From positions 372,001 to 436,000 of the forward strand of contig NZ_CP182947.1 of the NCBI RefSeq assembly GCF_048320135.1: 64,000 bases of DNA, in the 5' to 3' direction. The position numbers and the translations under genes are program-made. Under the pieces are notes generated by a model that was not told where the DNA came from, searched no databases, and saw only the letters and a list, made by a program, of their open reading frames with translations. Origin of the DNA: Ideonella_A sakaiensis_A. Its GTDB lineage: Bacteria > Pseudomonadota > Gammaproteobacteria > Burkholderiales > Burkholderiaceae_C. This document shows, piece by piece, positions 17,494-25,934 of this stretch; position 1 is the stretch's first letter, and each line of letters opens with the position of its first letter.

Positions 17494-18462
17494 TCAGGCG
17501 CGCGCCTTGCTCGCCGACGGCGTCGGCAGGCCGCTCCGGACGGGTTCAACCGCCATCATCTGCTCGATCAGCCCCGGCCCCTCGGCAAGCAGAAATTCCT
17601 TGAACGCCTTCGCGACCGGCGGCAGGCGCTTTTGCCGCTGGTGCACGACATACCAGTTCAGCATCAGCGGAAATCCCTTGACGTCGAGGATAGCCAGGCT
17701 GCCGGTCTGCAACTCCTTGCTGATCGTATGCGCCGACAGGAAGCCGATGCCCATGCCGGCCATCACCGCCTGCTTGATCGTCTCGGTGCTGGTGATTTCC
17801 ATCGTGATGTTCAGCTTGTCGAACGAGGAACCGAATCCTTCGTGCATCGATTCGCGGGTATCCGAACCCTTCTCGCGGACCACGAATGGTTCGCGGACAA
17901 CCAGCGCCATCGGGATCTCGCGCCGCCCGACCAGCGGGTGGCCGGGTGCGGCGACGATCACATATGGATGCGGTGCAAACGCTTCGCTGAGCATGTCCGG
18001 CTGGTGCGGCGGCCTGACCATGATCGCCAGATCGGCGAGATTGGCCGCCAGGTGCTCGAGCAGATCCTTGCGGTTGTGGACCGTGAAATTGAGCTCGACG
18101 CCTTGATGGCGGCCGATGAATTCGACCAGCAGCCGTGGAAAAAAATAGTCGCCGGCGCTGATCACCGCGACATTGAGCTTGCCGCCGGAAATCCCCTTGA
18201 ACTGCGTCATCGCCGCTTCGGCGAGGCCGAACTGCTCGATGATGTTGCGGCTGATCGTCAGCAGTTCGGCGCCGGCTGGCGTCAGGTAGATCTTCTTGCC
18301 GAACTGCTCGAACAACGGCAGGCCGGCATGGTCCTCGAGCTTGCGGATCTGCGTCGACACCGCCGGCTGCGTCAGGTGCAGCTCCTCGGCGGCGCGCGAA
18401 AAACTCAGGTGCCGGGCGACCGCCTCGAACACCTTCAATTGACGCAGCGTCGCGTGTTTCAC
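17494..18462 (-). CDS. LysR-type transcriptional regulator (CbbR-like)
   Basis: A 322-residue regulator. The winged helix at residues 5-62 reads LRQLKVFEAVARHLSFSRAAEELHLTQPAVSTQIRKLEDHAGLPLFEQFGKKIYLT; the long form QPAVSTQIRKLED and FEQFGKKIYLT resemble the CbbR subgroup. The rest is a periplasmic-binding-protein-like effector domain (AVISAGDYFFPRLLVEFIGRH onwards). The apparent start is GTG. It lies 15 bases after the ketopantoate-reductase-like gene on the same strand, so it is the last gene of that operon rather than divergently placed. No RuBisCO gene is near, so a carbon-fixation role is not supported. Confidence 0.88.
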   Translation of the reverse strand: MKHATLRQLKVFEAVARHLSFSRAAEELHLTQPAVSTQIRKLEDHAGLPLFEQFGKKIYLTPAGAELLTISRNIIEQFGLAEAAMTQFKGISGGKLNVAVISAGDYFFPRLLVEFIGRHQGVELNFTVHNRKDLLEHLAANLADLAIMVRPPHQPDMLSEAFAPHPYVIVAAPGHPLVGRREIPMALVVREPFVVREKGSDTRESMHEGFGSSFDKLNITMEITSTETIKQAVMAGMGIGFLSAHTISKELQTGSLAILDVKGFPLMLNWYVVHQRQKRLPPVAKAFKEFLLAEGPGLIEQMMAVEPVRSGLPTPSASKARA

Positions 18463-18477
18463 GACCGCTGCGTTGCC

Positions 18478-19500
18478 TCAGGCCGCTGCCGGCAAGGACT
18501 GCAGTCGAACATGTCCACGTTGCTCCTCCATGCTGCGGGCCAGCAATTTGACCAGAGCATACGTCGTGTCGATGTGCGGCGTCGGTGTCTTCGTCAGCCG
18601 GCCGAGCTCGGCCACCGATCCGACCAGCGCATCGATCTCCGGATCACGGCCGGCTTCGATGTCCTGCAGCATCGAGGTCTTGTGCTTGCCGACCTTCTCG
18701 GCACCGGCAATCCGCTTTTCCAGCGTCACGCGGAATTCGATGCCGAGCTTGGTTGCGACGGCCTGCGCCTCGCGCATCATCTCGGCGGCGAGCTGGCGCG
18801 TCAGGTCGAACTGGCAGATGTCGACCAGCGTCGCATGGCTCAGGCAGCTGATCGGATTGAAGGTCAGGTTGCCCCACAACTTGAGCCAGATCTCGGCGCG
18901 GATATCGTCGAGCACCGGCGCCTTGAAGCCGGCGTTGGTAAAACACGCAGCGATGCGCTGCACGCGTTCTGACGAACTGCCGTCGAGTTCGCCGAGCGGA
19001 AAGCGGTCGCCTTCGATGTGGCGGATGACGCCGGGCTCGAGCAGTTCGGAGGCCGGATAGACGACGCAGCCGATCACCCGCTCGGCCGGAATCAGCCGGC
19101 CGACGATGCCGGTCGGGTCGACGCTGTGCACCTGGGTGCCCTGCAGTTCCGGTCCGCCATGTCGATGGAAATACCAGTACGGGATGCCGTTCTGCATCGT
19201 CACGACCGCGGTCTCGGGGCCGAACAGCTTGGCAATCTCCGGCGCGACGGCCTCGACCTGGTGCGCCTTCAGCGCGAGGATCACGAGGTCCTGCGGGCCC
19301 GCTTCGGCATAGTCGCTGGTCGCACGTACATTGGTCGCGACCTGCTCGCTGCCGTCGGCAAGAACGAGTTTGATGCCGTTCTTGCGGATTGCCGCCAGGT
19401 TGGCGCCGCGCACGATGAAGCTCACGTCCTCGCCGGCCAACGCGAGCTTGACGCCCACGTAGCCGCCGATCGCTCCGGCGCCGATGATTGCCACTTTCAT
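18478..19500 (-). CDS. panE: 2-dehydropantoate 2-reductase family protein
   Basis: A 340-residue NAD(P)-dependent reductase. The Rossmann start is MKVAIIGAGAIGGYVGVKLA; VILALKAHQVEAVAP and the catalytic-lysine region IWLKLWGNLTFNPISCLSHAT follow. This matches the ketopantoate reductase family, which makes pantoate from ketopantoate, but catabolic paralogs are common. The neighbours here (fumarylacetoacetase-family hydrolase and LysR) point to a catabolic oxo-acid substrate instead of pantothenate synthesis. GGAGA precedes the ATG. The gene starts 43 bases after the stop of the upstream hydrolase gene. Confidence 0.82.
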   Translation of the reverse strand: MKVAIIGAGAIGGYVGVKLALAGEDVSFIVRGANLAAIRKNGIKLVLADGSEQVATNVRATSDYAEAGPQDLVILALKAHQVEAVAPEIAKLFGPETAVVTMQNGIPYWYFHRHGGPELQGTQVHSVDPTGIVGRLIPAERVIGCVVYPASELLEPGVIRHIEGDRFPLGELDGSSSERVQRIAACFTNAGFKAPVLDDIRAEIWLKLWGNLTFNPISCLSHATLVDICQFDLTRQLAAEMMREAQAVATKLGIEFRVTLEKRIAGAEKVGKHKTSMLQDIEAGRDPEIDALVGSVAELGRLTKTPTPHIDTTYALVKLLARSMEEQRGHVRLQSLPAAA

Positions 19501-19543
19501 GATGAACTCTCCGTTGATGTGAATTCCTTGCTGCGCACGGGCT

Positions 19544-20320
19544 TCAGCCGAAGCGGTTGCGCAATGTGCCGATGCCGTCGATCTGCACCGCGACATCGCT
19601 GTCGGGCTTCATCGCGCCGACGCCGATCGAGGTTCCGCAGAGGATCACGTCGCCGGGGTACAGCGTCATGTCGGCAGAGATCAGGCTGACCAGTTGCTGC
19701 ACCGAAAAGCGCATGTCGCTGATCGGATAGTTCTGGCGCTCCGCGCCGTTCAGGATCGTCTTGACGACGAGCGTCGTCGCATCGAGGCCGGTCGCGATCG
19801 CCGGGCCGATCGGGCAGAAGGTGTCGAAGCCTTTCGCCCTGACCCATTGCGTGAAGGAGGCATCGCGATTCAGGATGTCGGCCACCGTGACGTCGTTGGC
19901 GCAGGTGTAGCCGAATACATGGTCCATCGCCTCGTCTTCGGAGACGCCGCTGGCGGTGCGGCCGATGACGATGCCGAGTTCACCTTCGTAGACGACCTTG
20001 CCTTCGCAGCGCGGCTTGCGGATCAGGTCGCCGGGATTGGCGAACGAGTTCGGCGCCTTCAGCAGGTACAGCGGCTCGGCCGGCACCGCGAGCTTCAGCT
20101 TCTCGCCGAGTGCGGCAAAGTTGTTCCACAACGCGATCACCTTGCTCGGCTGGCATGGCATCAGCAGCCGCACCGCATCGATGGCGACGCTGCTGCCGGT
20201 GGCCACCGGCTCGGCAAACATGTCGCCGCTGTGCACCTCGATGAGGTCGCCAACCAGCTGACCGAATCCGATCGTGCCGGCCTGCTCGAACCTCACCCAC
20301 TGTCGAATCTGCTTGTCCAC
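19544..20320 (-). CDS. Fumarylacetoacetate hydrolase family protein
   Basis: A 258-residue enzyme of the FAH superfamily, which cleaves or decarboxylates acylpyruvate-like acids at a divalent metal. The metal-site pattern is visible as YEGELGIVIGR and the downstream acidic segment of FGYTCANDVTVADI. GFDTFCPIGPAIATG and LYPGDVILCGTSIGVG are also family signatures. It starts with GTG behind AAGGAA. It is the first gene of a three-gene minus-strand operon with a ketopantoate-reductase-like gene and a LysR gene. The substrate is unknown; fumarylpyruvate or 2-hydroxyhepta-2,4-dienedioate-type compounds are usual for the family. Confidence 0.85.
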   Translation of the reverse strand: MDKQIRQWVRFEQAGTIGFGQLVGDLIEVHSGDMFAEPVATGSSVAIDAVRLLMPCQPSKVIALWNNFAALGEKLKLAVPAEPLYLLKAPNSFANPGDLIRKPRCEGKVVYEGELGIVIGRTASGVSEDEAMDHVFGYTCANDVTVADILNRDASFTQWVRAKGFDTFCPIGPAIATGLDATTLVVKTILNGAERQNYPISDMRFSVQQLVSLISADMTLYPGDVILCGTSIGVGAMKPDSDVAVQIDGIGTLRNRFG

Positions 20321-20553
20321 GTTGTATTCCTTCTGGTCCGGGCGGAGCCGTTGCGCGAGCTTGCGGTGCCGGCTTCGCGGATCGCCGCAACGGGCGGCAG
20401 ACGGCGCGATGGCGGCGGCGACAAACCCATTGTTGGCGAGCCGAACGATAAATAACAGTTAAAGTAGTTTGCGAAAACCATTTGTCTGGAGTTATGGTTC
20501 GCAGGGACCACCGCGCGTCGGAACGGGCCAGCACACGGCCAGCCCGTTTCGCT

Positions 20554-21801
20554 TCAGATGACCCGCTCAGCGCGCAGTTCGGCGATCTGCGACTGGCTGT
20601 AGCCGAGTTGCTCGAGCACCTCTTCGGTATGTTCACCGAGCAGCGGCGAGCGCTTCACGACGGTCGGGCTGTCCGACAGCTTGATCGGATTGCCAACCGT
20701 CAGGTATTTGCCGCGCACCGGATGATCGACCTCGACGACGGTGCCGCTGGCACGCAGTTCCGGATCGTGCGCGATCTCCTTCATCGACAGGATCGGGCCG
20801 CAGGGAATGTCGTACTGGTTCAGGATCTCCATCGCCTCGATCTTGTCCTTCGTCATCGTCCATTCCTCGATGCGGCGGAAGATCGGCTTCAGGTGCAGCA
20901 ATCGGGCCGCCGGGGTCGCGAAGGCCTCGTCGGTGATCCAGCCTTCCTCGCCGATCACCTTGCACACCGCCGGCCAGACGGCGGCCTGGGTGATGAAATA
21001 GATGTAGGCATTCGGATCGGTCTCCCAGCCCTTGCAGCGAAGAATCGATCCCGGCTGGCCGCCGCCCGATGCGTTGCCGGCGCGCGGCACCGCATCGCCG
21101 AACTTGCCGTCGGGATACTGCGGGTATTCGTGCATCGTGCCAGTGCGCTCAAGGCGCTGCTGGTCGCGCAGCTTGACGCGGCACAGGTTCAGCACCGCAT
21201 CCTGCATCGGCGCCAACACCTTCTGGCCGCGCCCGCTGTTCTGCCGCTGCAGCAGCGCGGCGAGGATGCCGAGCGCCAGGTGCAGGCCGGTGCCGCTGTC
21301 GCCGATCTGCGCGCCGCTGACCATTGGCGGGCCGTCATCGAAGCCGGTCGTCGATGCGGCGCCACCGGCGCACTGAGCGACGTTTTCGTAGACCTTGCAA
21401 TCCTCGTATTTGCCGGGTCCGAAACCCTTCACCGACGCGACCACCATCTTCGGATTGAGCTCATGGATGCGCTCCCAGCTGAAGCCCATTCGGTCGAGCG
21501 CGCCCGGCGCGAAATTCTCGACCAGCACATCGCAGCGCTTGATCAGATCCTCGAGCACCTTCTTGCCTTTCGGCTTCTTGGTGTCGATCGTCACCGAGCG
21601 CTTGTTGTGGTTGAGCATCGTGAAATACAGGCTGTCGGCATCGGGAATGTCGCGCAACTGGGTGCGCGTCGCATCGCCCTCGCCTGCGCGCTCGACCTTG
21701 ATCACGTCGGCACCAAACCACGCCAGCAACTGCGTGCAGGTCGGGCCCGATTGCACGTGGGTGAAGTCGAGGATTCGGTAGCCTTCCAGCGCCTTGCTCA
21801 T
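20554..21801 (-). CDS. Second formyl-CoA:oxalate CoA-transferase-like protein (CaiB/BaiF family)
   Basis: A 415-residue type III CoA-transferase strongly similar to the frc product at 21987-23258. Both share LDFTHVQSGPTCTQLLAWFGADVIKVER at the start, the catalytic aspartate (Asp168 in IGDSGTG) and CKGWETDPNAYIYF. The glycine loop reads SGGGQPGS where the other copy has GGGGQPGW, so this copy has lost one loop glycine and the following tryptophan. It may use a different acyl acceptor or donor. The ATG follows GAGGAAACA. It has its own candidate promoter with an FNR-type site 65 bases upstream, and an intrinsic terminator separates it from frc. Confidence 0.85.
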   Translation of the reverse strand: MSKALEGYRILDFTHVQSGPTCTQLLAWFGADVIKVERAGEGDATRTQLRDIPDADSLYFTMLNHNKRSVTIDTKKPKGKKVLEDLIKRCDVLVENFAPGALDRMGFSWERIHELNPKMVVASVKGFGPGKYEDCKVYENVAQCAGGAASTTGFDDGPPMVSGAQIGDSGTGLHLALGILAALLQRQNSGRGQKVLAPMQDAVLNLCRVKLRDQQRLERTGTMHEYPQYPDGKFGDAVPRAGNASGGGQPGSILRCKGWETDPNAYIYFITQAAVWPAVCKVIGEEGWITDEAFATPAARLLHLKPIFRRIEEWTMTKDKIEAMEILNQYDIPCGPILSMKEIAHDPELRASGTVVEVDHPVRGKYLTVGNPIKLSDSPTVVKRSPLLGEHTEEVLEQLGYSQSQIAELRAERVI

Positions 21802-21865
21802 TGTTTCCTCCGGGGTTCCATGTGTGATTGCGGCAAATGCTACGGCCCGCTGCGGGCTTGGAACA

Positions 21866-21879
21866 TTGACCGCGGGCAA
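21866..21879 (-). promoter_or_regulatory. Candidate FNR-type operator upstream of the second frc gene
   Basis: TTGACCGCGGGCAA fits TTGAC-N4-GTCAA with one mismatch. On the minus strand a possible -10 box, TAGCAT at 21837-21842, is centred 33 bases downstream of the site centre. That is the spacing expected when a Crp/Fnr protein binds near -41.5 and contacts polymerase. Two better matches with the same 33-base spacing lie upstream of oxc and tctC. Confidence 0.5.
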
Positions 21880-21928
21880 TCAATCTTCAAAGCCAGCATA
21901 AAAACTGTTGATTGTTCTCCAAACGAAA

Positions 21929-21950
21929 ACGGCGCCCCGCAGGGCGCCGT
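21929..21950 (-). terminator. Intrinsic terminator after frc
   Basis: On the minus strand the transcript reads ACGGCGCCC-TGCG-GGGCGCCGT followed by TTTTCGTTT. This is a 9-base-pair GC-rich stem, a four-base loop and a T-rich tail, 37 bases after the frc stop. It should end the oxc-frc transcript before the second CoA-transferase gene. Confidence 0.8.
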
Positions 21951-21986
21951 CGTGCTGGCCGCCGCAGGCGGCGGCCATCGCGCGCG

Positions 21987-23258
21987 TCAGACTGCCTTCG
22001 CGGCGTGGATTTCCTTGATCTGCGACTCGGTATAGCCGAGTTCGCTCAGCACCTGGTCGGTATGCTCGCCGAGCAGCGGCGATGCGGTGACTTCCGGCTT
22101 CAGATCGGAGAACTTGATCGGGCTGCCGATCGTCCAGTAGCTGCCGCGAACCGGGTGCGCGACCTCGACGATCGAGCCGCTCTTGCGCAGCGACTCGTCG
22201 CGCAGCAGTTCGTGCATCGACAGCACCGGGGCGCAAGGAATGTCGTGCTTGCGGAAGATGTCGACCGCCTCGAACTTGGTCTTGTCCTTGATGAAGTCCT
22301 CGATCGTCGCGAAGATCTGCTCGATGTGCGGCTGGCGCGCCTTCGCGGTCGTGTAGGCCGGGTCGGTTTTCCATTCCGGCTTGCCGAGTGCATCGCAGAT
22401 CGGCTCCCAGGCATGACCCTGCACCGTGAAATAGATGTACGCGTTCGGGTCGGTCTCCCAGCCCTTGCACTTCAGGATCCAGCCCGGCTGGCCGCCGCCG
22501 CCGGCATTGCCGCCACGCGGCGTGACCTTGCTCTCGAAGGCCGCCATCTCGTGCGGATACTGCGGGTACTCCTCGAGGTAGCCGACGCGCTCGAGGCGCT
22601 GCTGGTCGCGCATCTTGACGCGGCACAGGTTCAGCACCGCGTCCTGCATCGAGCACGCGACCTTCTGGCCCTTGCCGGTTTTCTGCTTGCCGATGTAGGC
22701 GGTCAGGATGCCGATCGCCAGGTGCATGCCGGTGTTGCTGTCGCCGAGCGCGGCGGCCGAGATCGTCGGCTCGCTGTTCTCGCCCTTCCACCAGCCGGTG
22801 GTCGATGCGGCACCGCCGGCGCACTGCGCGACGTTCTCGTACACCTTCAGGTCCTCGTAGTGGTGGCCTTCCGAGAAGCCCTTCACCGACGCCAGGATCA
22901 TGCCGGGGTTCAGCTTCTGGATGTACTCCCAGGTGAAGCCCATGCGGTCGAGCGCGCCAGGGCCGAAATTCTCGACCATCACGTCGGATTCCTTGATCAG
23001 CTTCTCGAGGATCGCCTTGCCCTCGGGCTTCTTGGTGTCCAGCGTCAACGAGCGCTTGTTGCTGTTGAGCATCGTGAAATACAGCGCGTCGGCATCCGGG
23101 ATGTCGCGCAGCTGGCTGCGCGTGACGTCGCCGGCTCCCGGGCGCTCGACCTTGATCACGTCAGCGCCGAACCATGCCAGCAGCTGGGTACAGGCCGGAC
23201 CGGCCTGGACGTGGGTGAAGTCGATGATCTTGATGCCTTCGAGTGGCTTGTTGCTCAT
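21987..23258 (-). CDS. frc: Formyl-CoA:oxalate CoA-transferase
   Basis: A 423-residue CaiB/BaiF-family enzyme that transfers CoA from formyl-CoA to oxalate. The N-terminal PLEGIKIIDFTHVQAGPACTQLL, the catalytic aspartate Asp173 in LGDSNTGMH (Asp169 in Oxalobacter formigenes FRC, of similar length) and the glycine loop GGGGQPGW at 253-260 all agree with true FRC. It begins 23 bases after the oxc stop, behind AGGAGCAACAC, so the pair forms one operon. FRC makes oxalyl-CoA and OXC decarboxylates it to formyl-CoA, closing a CoA cycle that consumes oxalate and a proton. Confidence 0.95.
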   Translation of the reverse strand: MSNKPLEGIKIIDFTHVQAGPACTQLLAWFGADVIKVERPGAGDVTRSQLRDIPDADALYFTMLNSNKRSLTLDTKKPEGKAILEKLIKESDVMVENFGPGALDRMGFTWEYIQKLNPGMILASVKGFSEGHHYEDLKVYENVAQCAGGAASTTGWWKGENSEPTISAAALGDSNTGMHLAIGILTAYIGKQKTGKGQKVACSMQDAVLNLCRVKMRDQQRLERVGYLEEYPQYPHEMAAFESKVTPRGGNAGGGGQPGWILKCKGWETDPNAYIYFTVQGHAWEPICDALGKPEWKTDPAYTTAKARQPHIEQIFATIEDFIKDKTKFEAVDIFRKHDIPCAPVLSMHELLRDESLRKSGSIVEVAHPVRGSYWTIGSPIKFSDLKPEVTASPLLGEHTDQVLSELGYTESQIKEIHAAKAV

Positions 23259-23281
23259 GTGTTGCTCCTGTACAGGTTGAC

Positions 23282-25003
23282 TTACTTCTTCTTCGCCGCG
23301 CTTTGCGGGTTCAGACTGGTGATCCGGCCGCTTTCGGTGCCGGCTGTTTCATCGATGATCGCGTTGACCAGCGTCGGCTTGCCGCTCTTCACCGCCTCGT
23401 TGATCGCCTTCGACAGCTGCTCCGGCGTTTCGGCGCGCACGCCGACGCCGCCGAAGGCCTGCATCATCATCTCGTAACGCGCATCCTTGACGAATACCGT
23501 CGGCGCCACGTCCTGGCCGCCACCGGCATTGACGTCGGTGCCGCGGTAGATGCCGTTGTTGTTGAAGACGACGACACAGACCGGCAGGTTGTAGCGGCAG
23601 ATCGTCTCGACTTCCATGCCGCTGAAGCCGAATGCGCTGTCGCCCTCGATCGCGATCACCGGCTTGCCGGTCTCGACCGCCGCAGCAACCGAGAAGCCCA
23701 TGCCGATGCCCATGATCCCCCAGGTGCCGACGTCGAGGCGCTTGCGCGGCTCGTACATGTCGACGATGCTGCGCGCGAAATCGAGCGTATTGGCGCCTTC
23801 GTTGACGACGATCGCATCCGGGCGCGCCTTGACGATGTCGCGGATCGCGCCGAGCGCGCTGTGGAAATTCATCGGCGACGGATTCTGCGCCAGCGTCGCG
23901 GCCATCTTCGACTGGTTCTTGTCGCGCCGGTCGGCGATCGCGCCGGTCCAGTCGGTCGGCGGCTTGGCCCAGCTGCTGCCCATCGCGGCCGACAGTGCCG
24001 ACACGCACGAGCCGATGTCGCCGACCAGCGGTGCGGCGATCGCGACGTTGCTGTCCGCTTCGGTCGGCGAGATGTCGATCTGGATGAATTGCCGCGTCGC
24101 GGCCTTCTCGCCGCCCCAGGTCTTGCCCTTGCCGTGCGACAGCAGCCAGTTCAGCCGCGCGCCGACCAGCAGCACCACGTCAGCTTCGGCGAGCACGAAC
24201 GAACGAGCCGCCGAGGCCGATTGCGGATGGGTGTCGGGCAGCAGGCCCTTGGCCATCGACATCGGCAGGTAGGGAATGCCGGATTTCTCGACGAAGCTGC
24301 GGATCTCCGCATCGACCTGCGCATAGGCGGCGCCCTTGCCGAGGATGATCAGCGGCTTCTTCGCGCCCTTCAGCAGGTCGACGGCGCGCTGCACGGCATC
24401 CTGGCCTGGCTGCTGCTTCGGTGCAGCGTCGACGACCTTGATCAGCGAACGCTTGCCGGCCTCGGCCTCCATCGACTGCGAGAACAGCTTGGCCGGCAGG
24501 TCGAGGTAGACGCCACCCGGCCGGCCCGACAGCGCCGAGCGGATCGCCCGCGCGATGCCGACGCCGATGTCCTCGGCGTGCAGCACGCGGAACGCGGCCT
24601 TGCACAGCGGCTTGGCAATCGCCAGCTGGTCCATTTCCTCGTAGTCGCCCTGCTGCAGATCGACGATCTCGCGCTCGCTCGAGCCGCTGATCAGGATCAT
24701 CGGGAAGCAGTTCGTCGTCGCATTGGCGAGCGCCGTCAGCCCGTTCAGGAATCCGGGTGCAGACACCGTCAGGCAGATGCCCGGTTTCTGCGTCAGAAAG
24801 CCCGCCGCGGCGGCCGCATTGCCCGCGTGCTGCTCGTGACGGAAGGAAATCACCCGCATGCCTTCAGCCTGCGCCTTGCGCGTCAGGTCGGTGATCGGAA
24901 TGCCGGGGACACCGTAGATCGTATCGATGCCATTCAGCTTCAGGGCGTCGATGACCAGATGAAAGCCATCCGTCAACTCTTGCGATTGTGTGTTGTCATC
25001 CAT
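23282..25003 (-). CDS. oxc: Oxalyl-CoA decarboxylase
   Basis: A 573-residue thiamine-diphosphate enzyme that converts oxalyl-CoA to formyl-CoA and CO2. Catalytic Glu57 lies in FRHEQHAGNAAAAAG. The TPP/Mg motif is EGDSAFGFSGMEVETICRYN with GDS at 454-456, followed by FNNNGIYRG, which is specific to OXC among its relatives. The ADP-activation/CoA region lies in between. The length matches family members. It is the first gene of the minus-strand oxc-frc operon. A candidate promoter with an FNR-type site lies about 180 bases upstream and a Crp/Fnr-type regulator is divergently encoded. Confidence 0.96.
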   Translation of the reverse strand: MDDNTQSQELTDGFHLVIDALKLNGIDTIYGVPGIPITDLTRKAQAEGMRVISFRHEQHAGNAAAAAGFLTQKPGICLTVSAPGFLNGLTALANATTNCFPMILISGSSEREIVDLQQGDYEEMDQLAIAKPLCKAAFRVLHAEDIGVGIARAIRSALSGRPGGVYLDLPAKLFSQSMEAEAGKRSLIKVVDAAPKQQPGQDAVQRAVDLLKGAKKPLIILGKGAAYAQVDAEIRSFVEKSGIPYLPMSMAKGLLPDTHPQSASAARSFVLAEADVVLLVGARLNWLLSHGKGKTWGGEKAATRQFIQIDISPTEADSNVAIAAPLVGDIGSCVSALSAAMGSSWAKPPTDWTGAIADRRDKNQSKMAATLAQNPSPMNFHSALGAIRDIVKARPDAIVVNEGANTLDFARSIVDMYEPRKRLDVGTWGIMGIGMGFSVAAAVETGKPVIAIEGDSAFGFSGMEVETICRYNLPVCVVVFNNNGIYRGTDVNAGGGQDVAPTVFVKDARYEMMMQAFGGVGVRAETPEQLSKAINEAVKSGKPTLVNAIIDETAGTESGRITSLNPQSAAKKK

Positions 25004-25180
25004 GTGAGATCTCTCTCGGTTTTGCCTTCAAGTGATGCCGCTCGACTGCAGGCGGCCTGCGAGGCGCTCGCGCCCTGCTCCGGATCAACGCCGCTCGAGG
25101 CAGCCGAACGGGTCCTGCCTCAGCGGCGCAGCGTCCCCGGTGCGTAACGAGACTATGATTTAGGGTTGTTCCATACGCCG

Positions 25181-25194
25181 TTGACCCCGGTCAA
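25181..25194 (-). promoter_or_regulatory. Candidate FNR-type operator between oxc and the Crp/Fnr regulator gene
   Basis: TTGACCCCGGTCAA matches TTGAC-N4-GTCAA exactly, and the outer bases extend the palindrome to GTTGACC-CC-GGTCAAC. On the minus strand a candidate -10 box CATAGT (25152-25157) is centred 33 bases away, giving a class II activator layout for oxc with a start near 25146 and a leader of about 140 bases. On the plus strand the site lies 16 bases before the preferred ATG of the regulator, so it could also mediate autoregulation. Confidence 0.6.
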
Positions 25195-25210
25195 CTTTCA
25201 ACAATCTAGG

Positions 25211-25846
25211 ATGCGGGAATACACCAAGGACGCTACCGTGATCCCCCTCGGGAATCATCCTGAGACGAATGTCATTCGTCTTCAGTTGCGCAAGCATCAG
25301 ATGCTGCAAGGCATGTCGGATACCGATCTTGCGGTGCTTGCAAGCGAGTTCCAGATCGTCGACGCCGCCAAGGGCGAATCGCTGCTCGACCAGGGCGTGC
25401 GCGAGATGGAGCAATATTTCATTCTCGACGGCATCCTGAAGCGCGTCGTTGCCAATGCCGAAGGCAAGGAGATGATCCTGCGCTTCGCCGCAGCTGGCGA
25501 CATGGAGACAAGTTACGCCGCCTGGCGGTTGAAGACGCCGACGCCATACAGCATCGTCTGTGTCACGAAGACCCGGGTTGCCAAGGTGCCGATGCCGTTC
25601 TGGGTCGATTTCATCGAACGCCGGCCCGCATTCAAGGAAAGTTTCGAGTTCGAGGTGATGCAGCTGATGAGCGAGGTGATGGCGCACACGATCACGCTGC
25701 ACCTGCTCGATGCGCCCGGCCGTGTGCACCGATTCGAGCGCAAGCACCCGGACCTCGTCGACAGCATTCCGCAGAAGCAGCTGGCGTCGTACCTGAACCT
25801 GTCGGCCGAAACCCTGTCGCGGCTGCGCAAGAGCGGGAAGATCTAG
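25211..25846 (+). CDS. Crp/Fnr-family transcriptional regulator, probable oxalate-locus regulator
   Basis: A 211-residue regulator. The cyclic-nucleotide-type beta-barrel covers about residues 30-130 (LDQGVREMEQYFILDGILKRV), followed by a dimer helix and a C-terminal helix-turn-helix, IPQKQLASYLNLSAETLSRLRKSGKI. The recognition helix has E-x-x-S-R, the same spacing as FNR (VETISR), which reads TTGA half-sites; CRP instead has RETVGR. The N-terminal cysteine cluster of FNR is absent, so oxygen sensing by an Fe-S cluster is unlikely. The ATG at 25211 is preferred although its SD is weak; an in-frame TTG at 25166 would put the palindrome inside the gene. It is divergent from oxc-frc. Confidence 0.85.
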   Translation: MREYTKDATVIPLGNHPETNVIRLQLRKHQMLQGMSDTDLAVLASEFQIVDAAKGESLLDQGVREMEQYFILDGILKRVVANAEGKEMILRFAAAGDMETSYAAWRLKTPTPYSIVCVTKTRVAKVPMPFWVDFIERRPAFKESFEFEVMQLMSEVMAHTITLHLLDAPGRVHRFERKHPDLVDSIPQKQLASYLNLSAETLSRLRKSGKI

Positions 25847-25894
25847 AAAATCGCCGGCCCACCGCCCGCGTTGCGCGGGTTCCGGCAATAAAAA

Positions 25895-25914
25895 AGCCCG
25901 GCAGCTGCCGGGCT
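25895..25914 (-). terminator. Intrinsic terminator after terC
   Basis: AGCCCGGCAGCTGCCGGGCT is a perfect 20-base palindrome. On the minus strand it is followed by TTTTTATT, a good intrinsic terminator for the operon ending in terC. On the plus strand the tail is CCCTGTTTGG, so it may work weakly for the regulator gene as well. Confidence 0.8.
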
Positions 25915-25934
25915 CCCTGTTTGGCTGGGCCGAC

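Noticed and set aside
17494..18462. CbbR-like regulator as evidence for carbon fixation
   Set aside because: No RuBisCO or Calvin-cycle gene is present, and the gene is at the end of an unrelated operon.
25166..25210. Longer start (TTG at 25166) for the Crp/Fnr regulator
   Set aside because: It would place the operator palindrome inside the coding region and add residues with no family counterpart, so ATG at 25211 is preferred. Not excluded.
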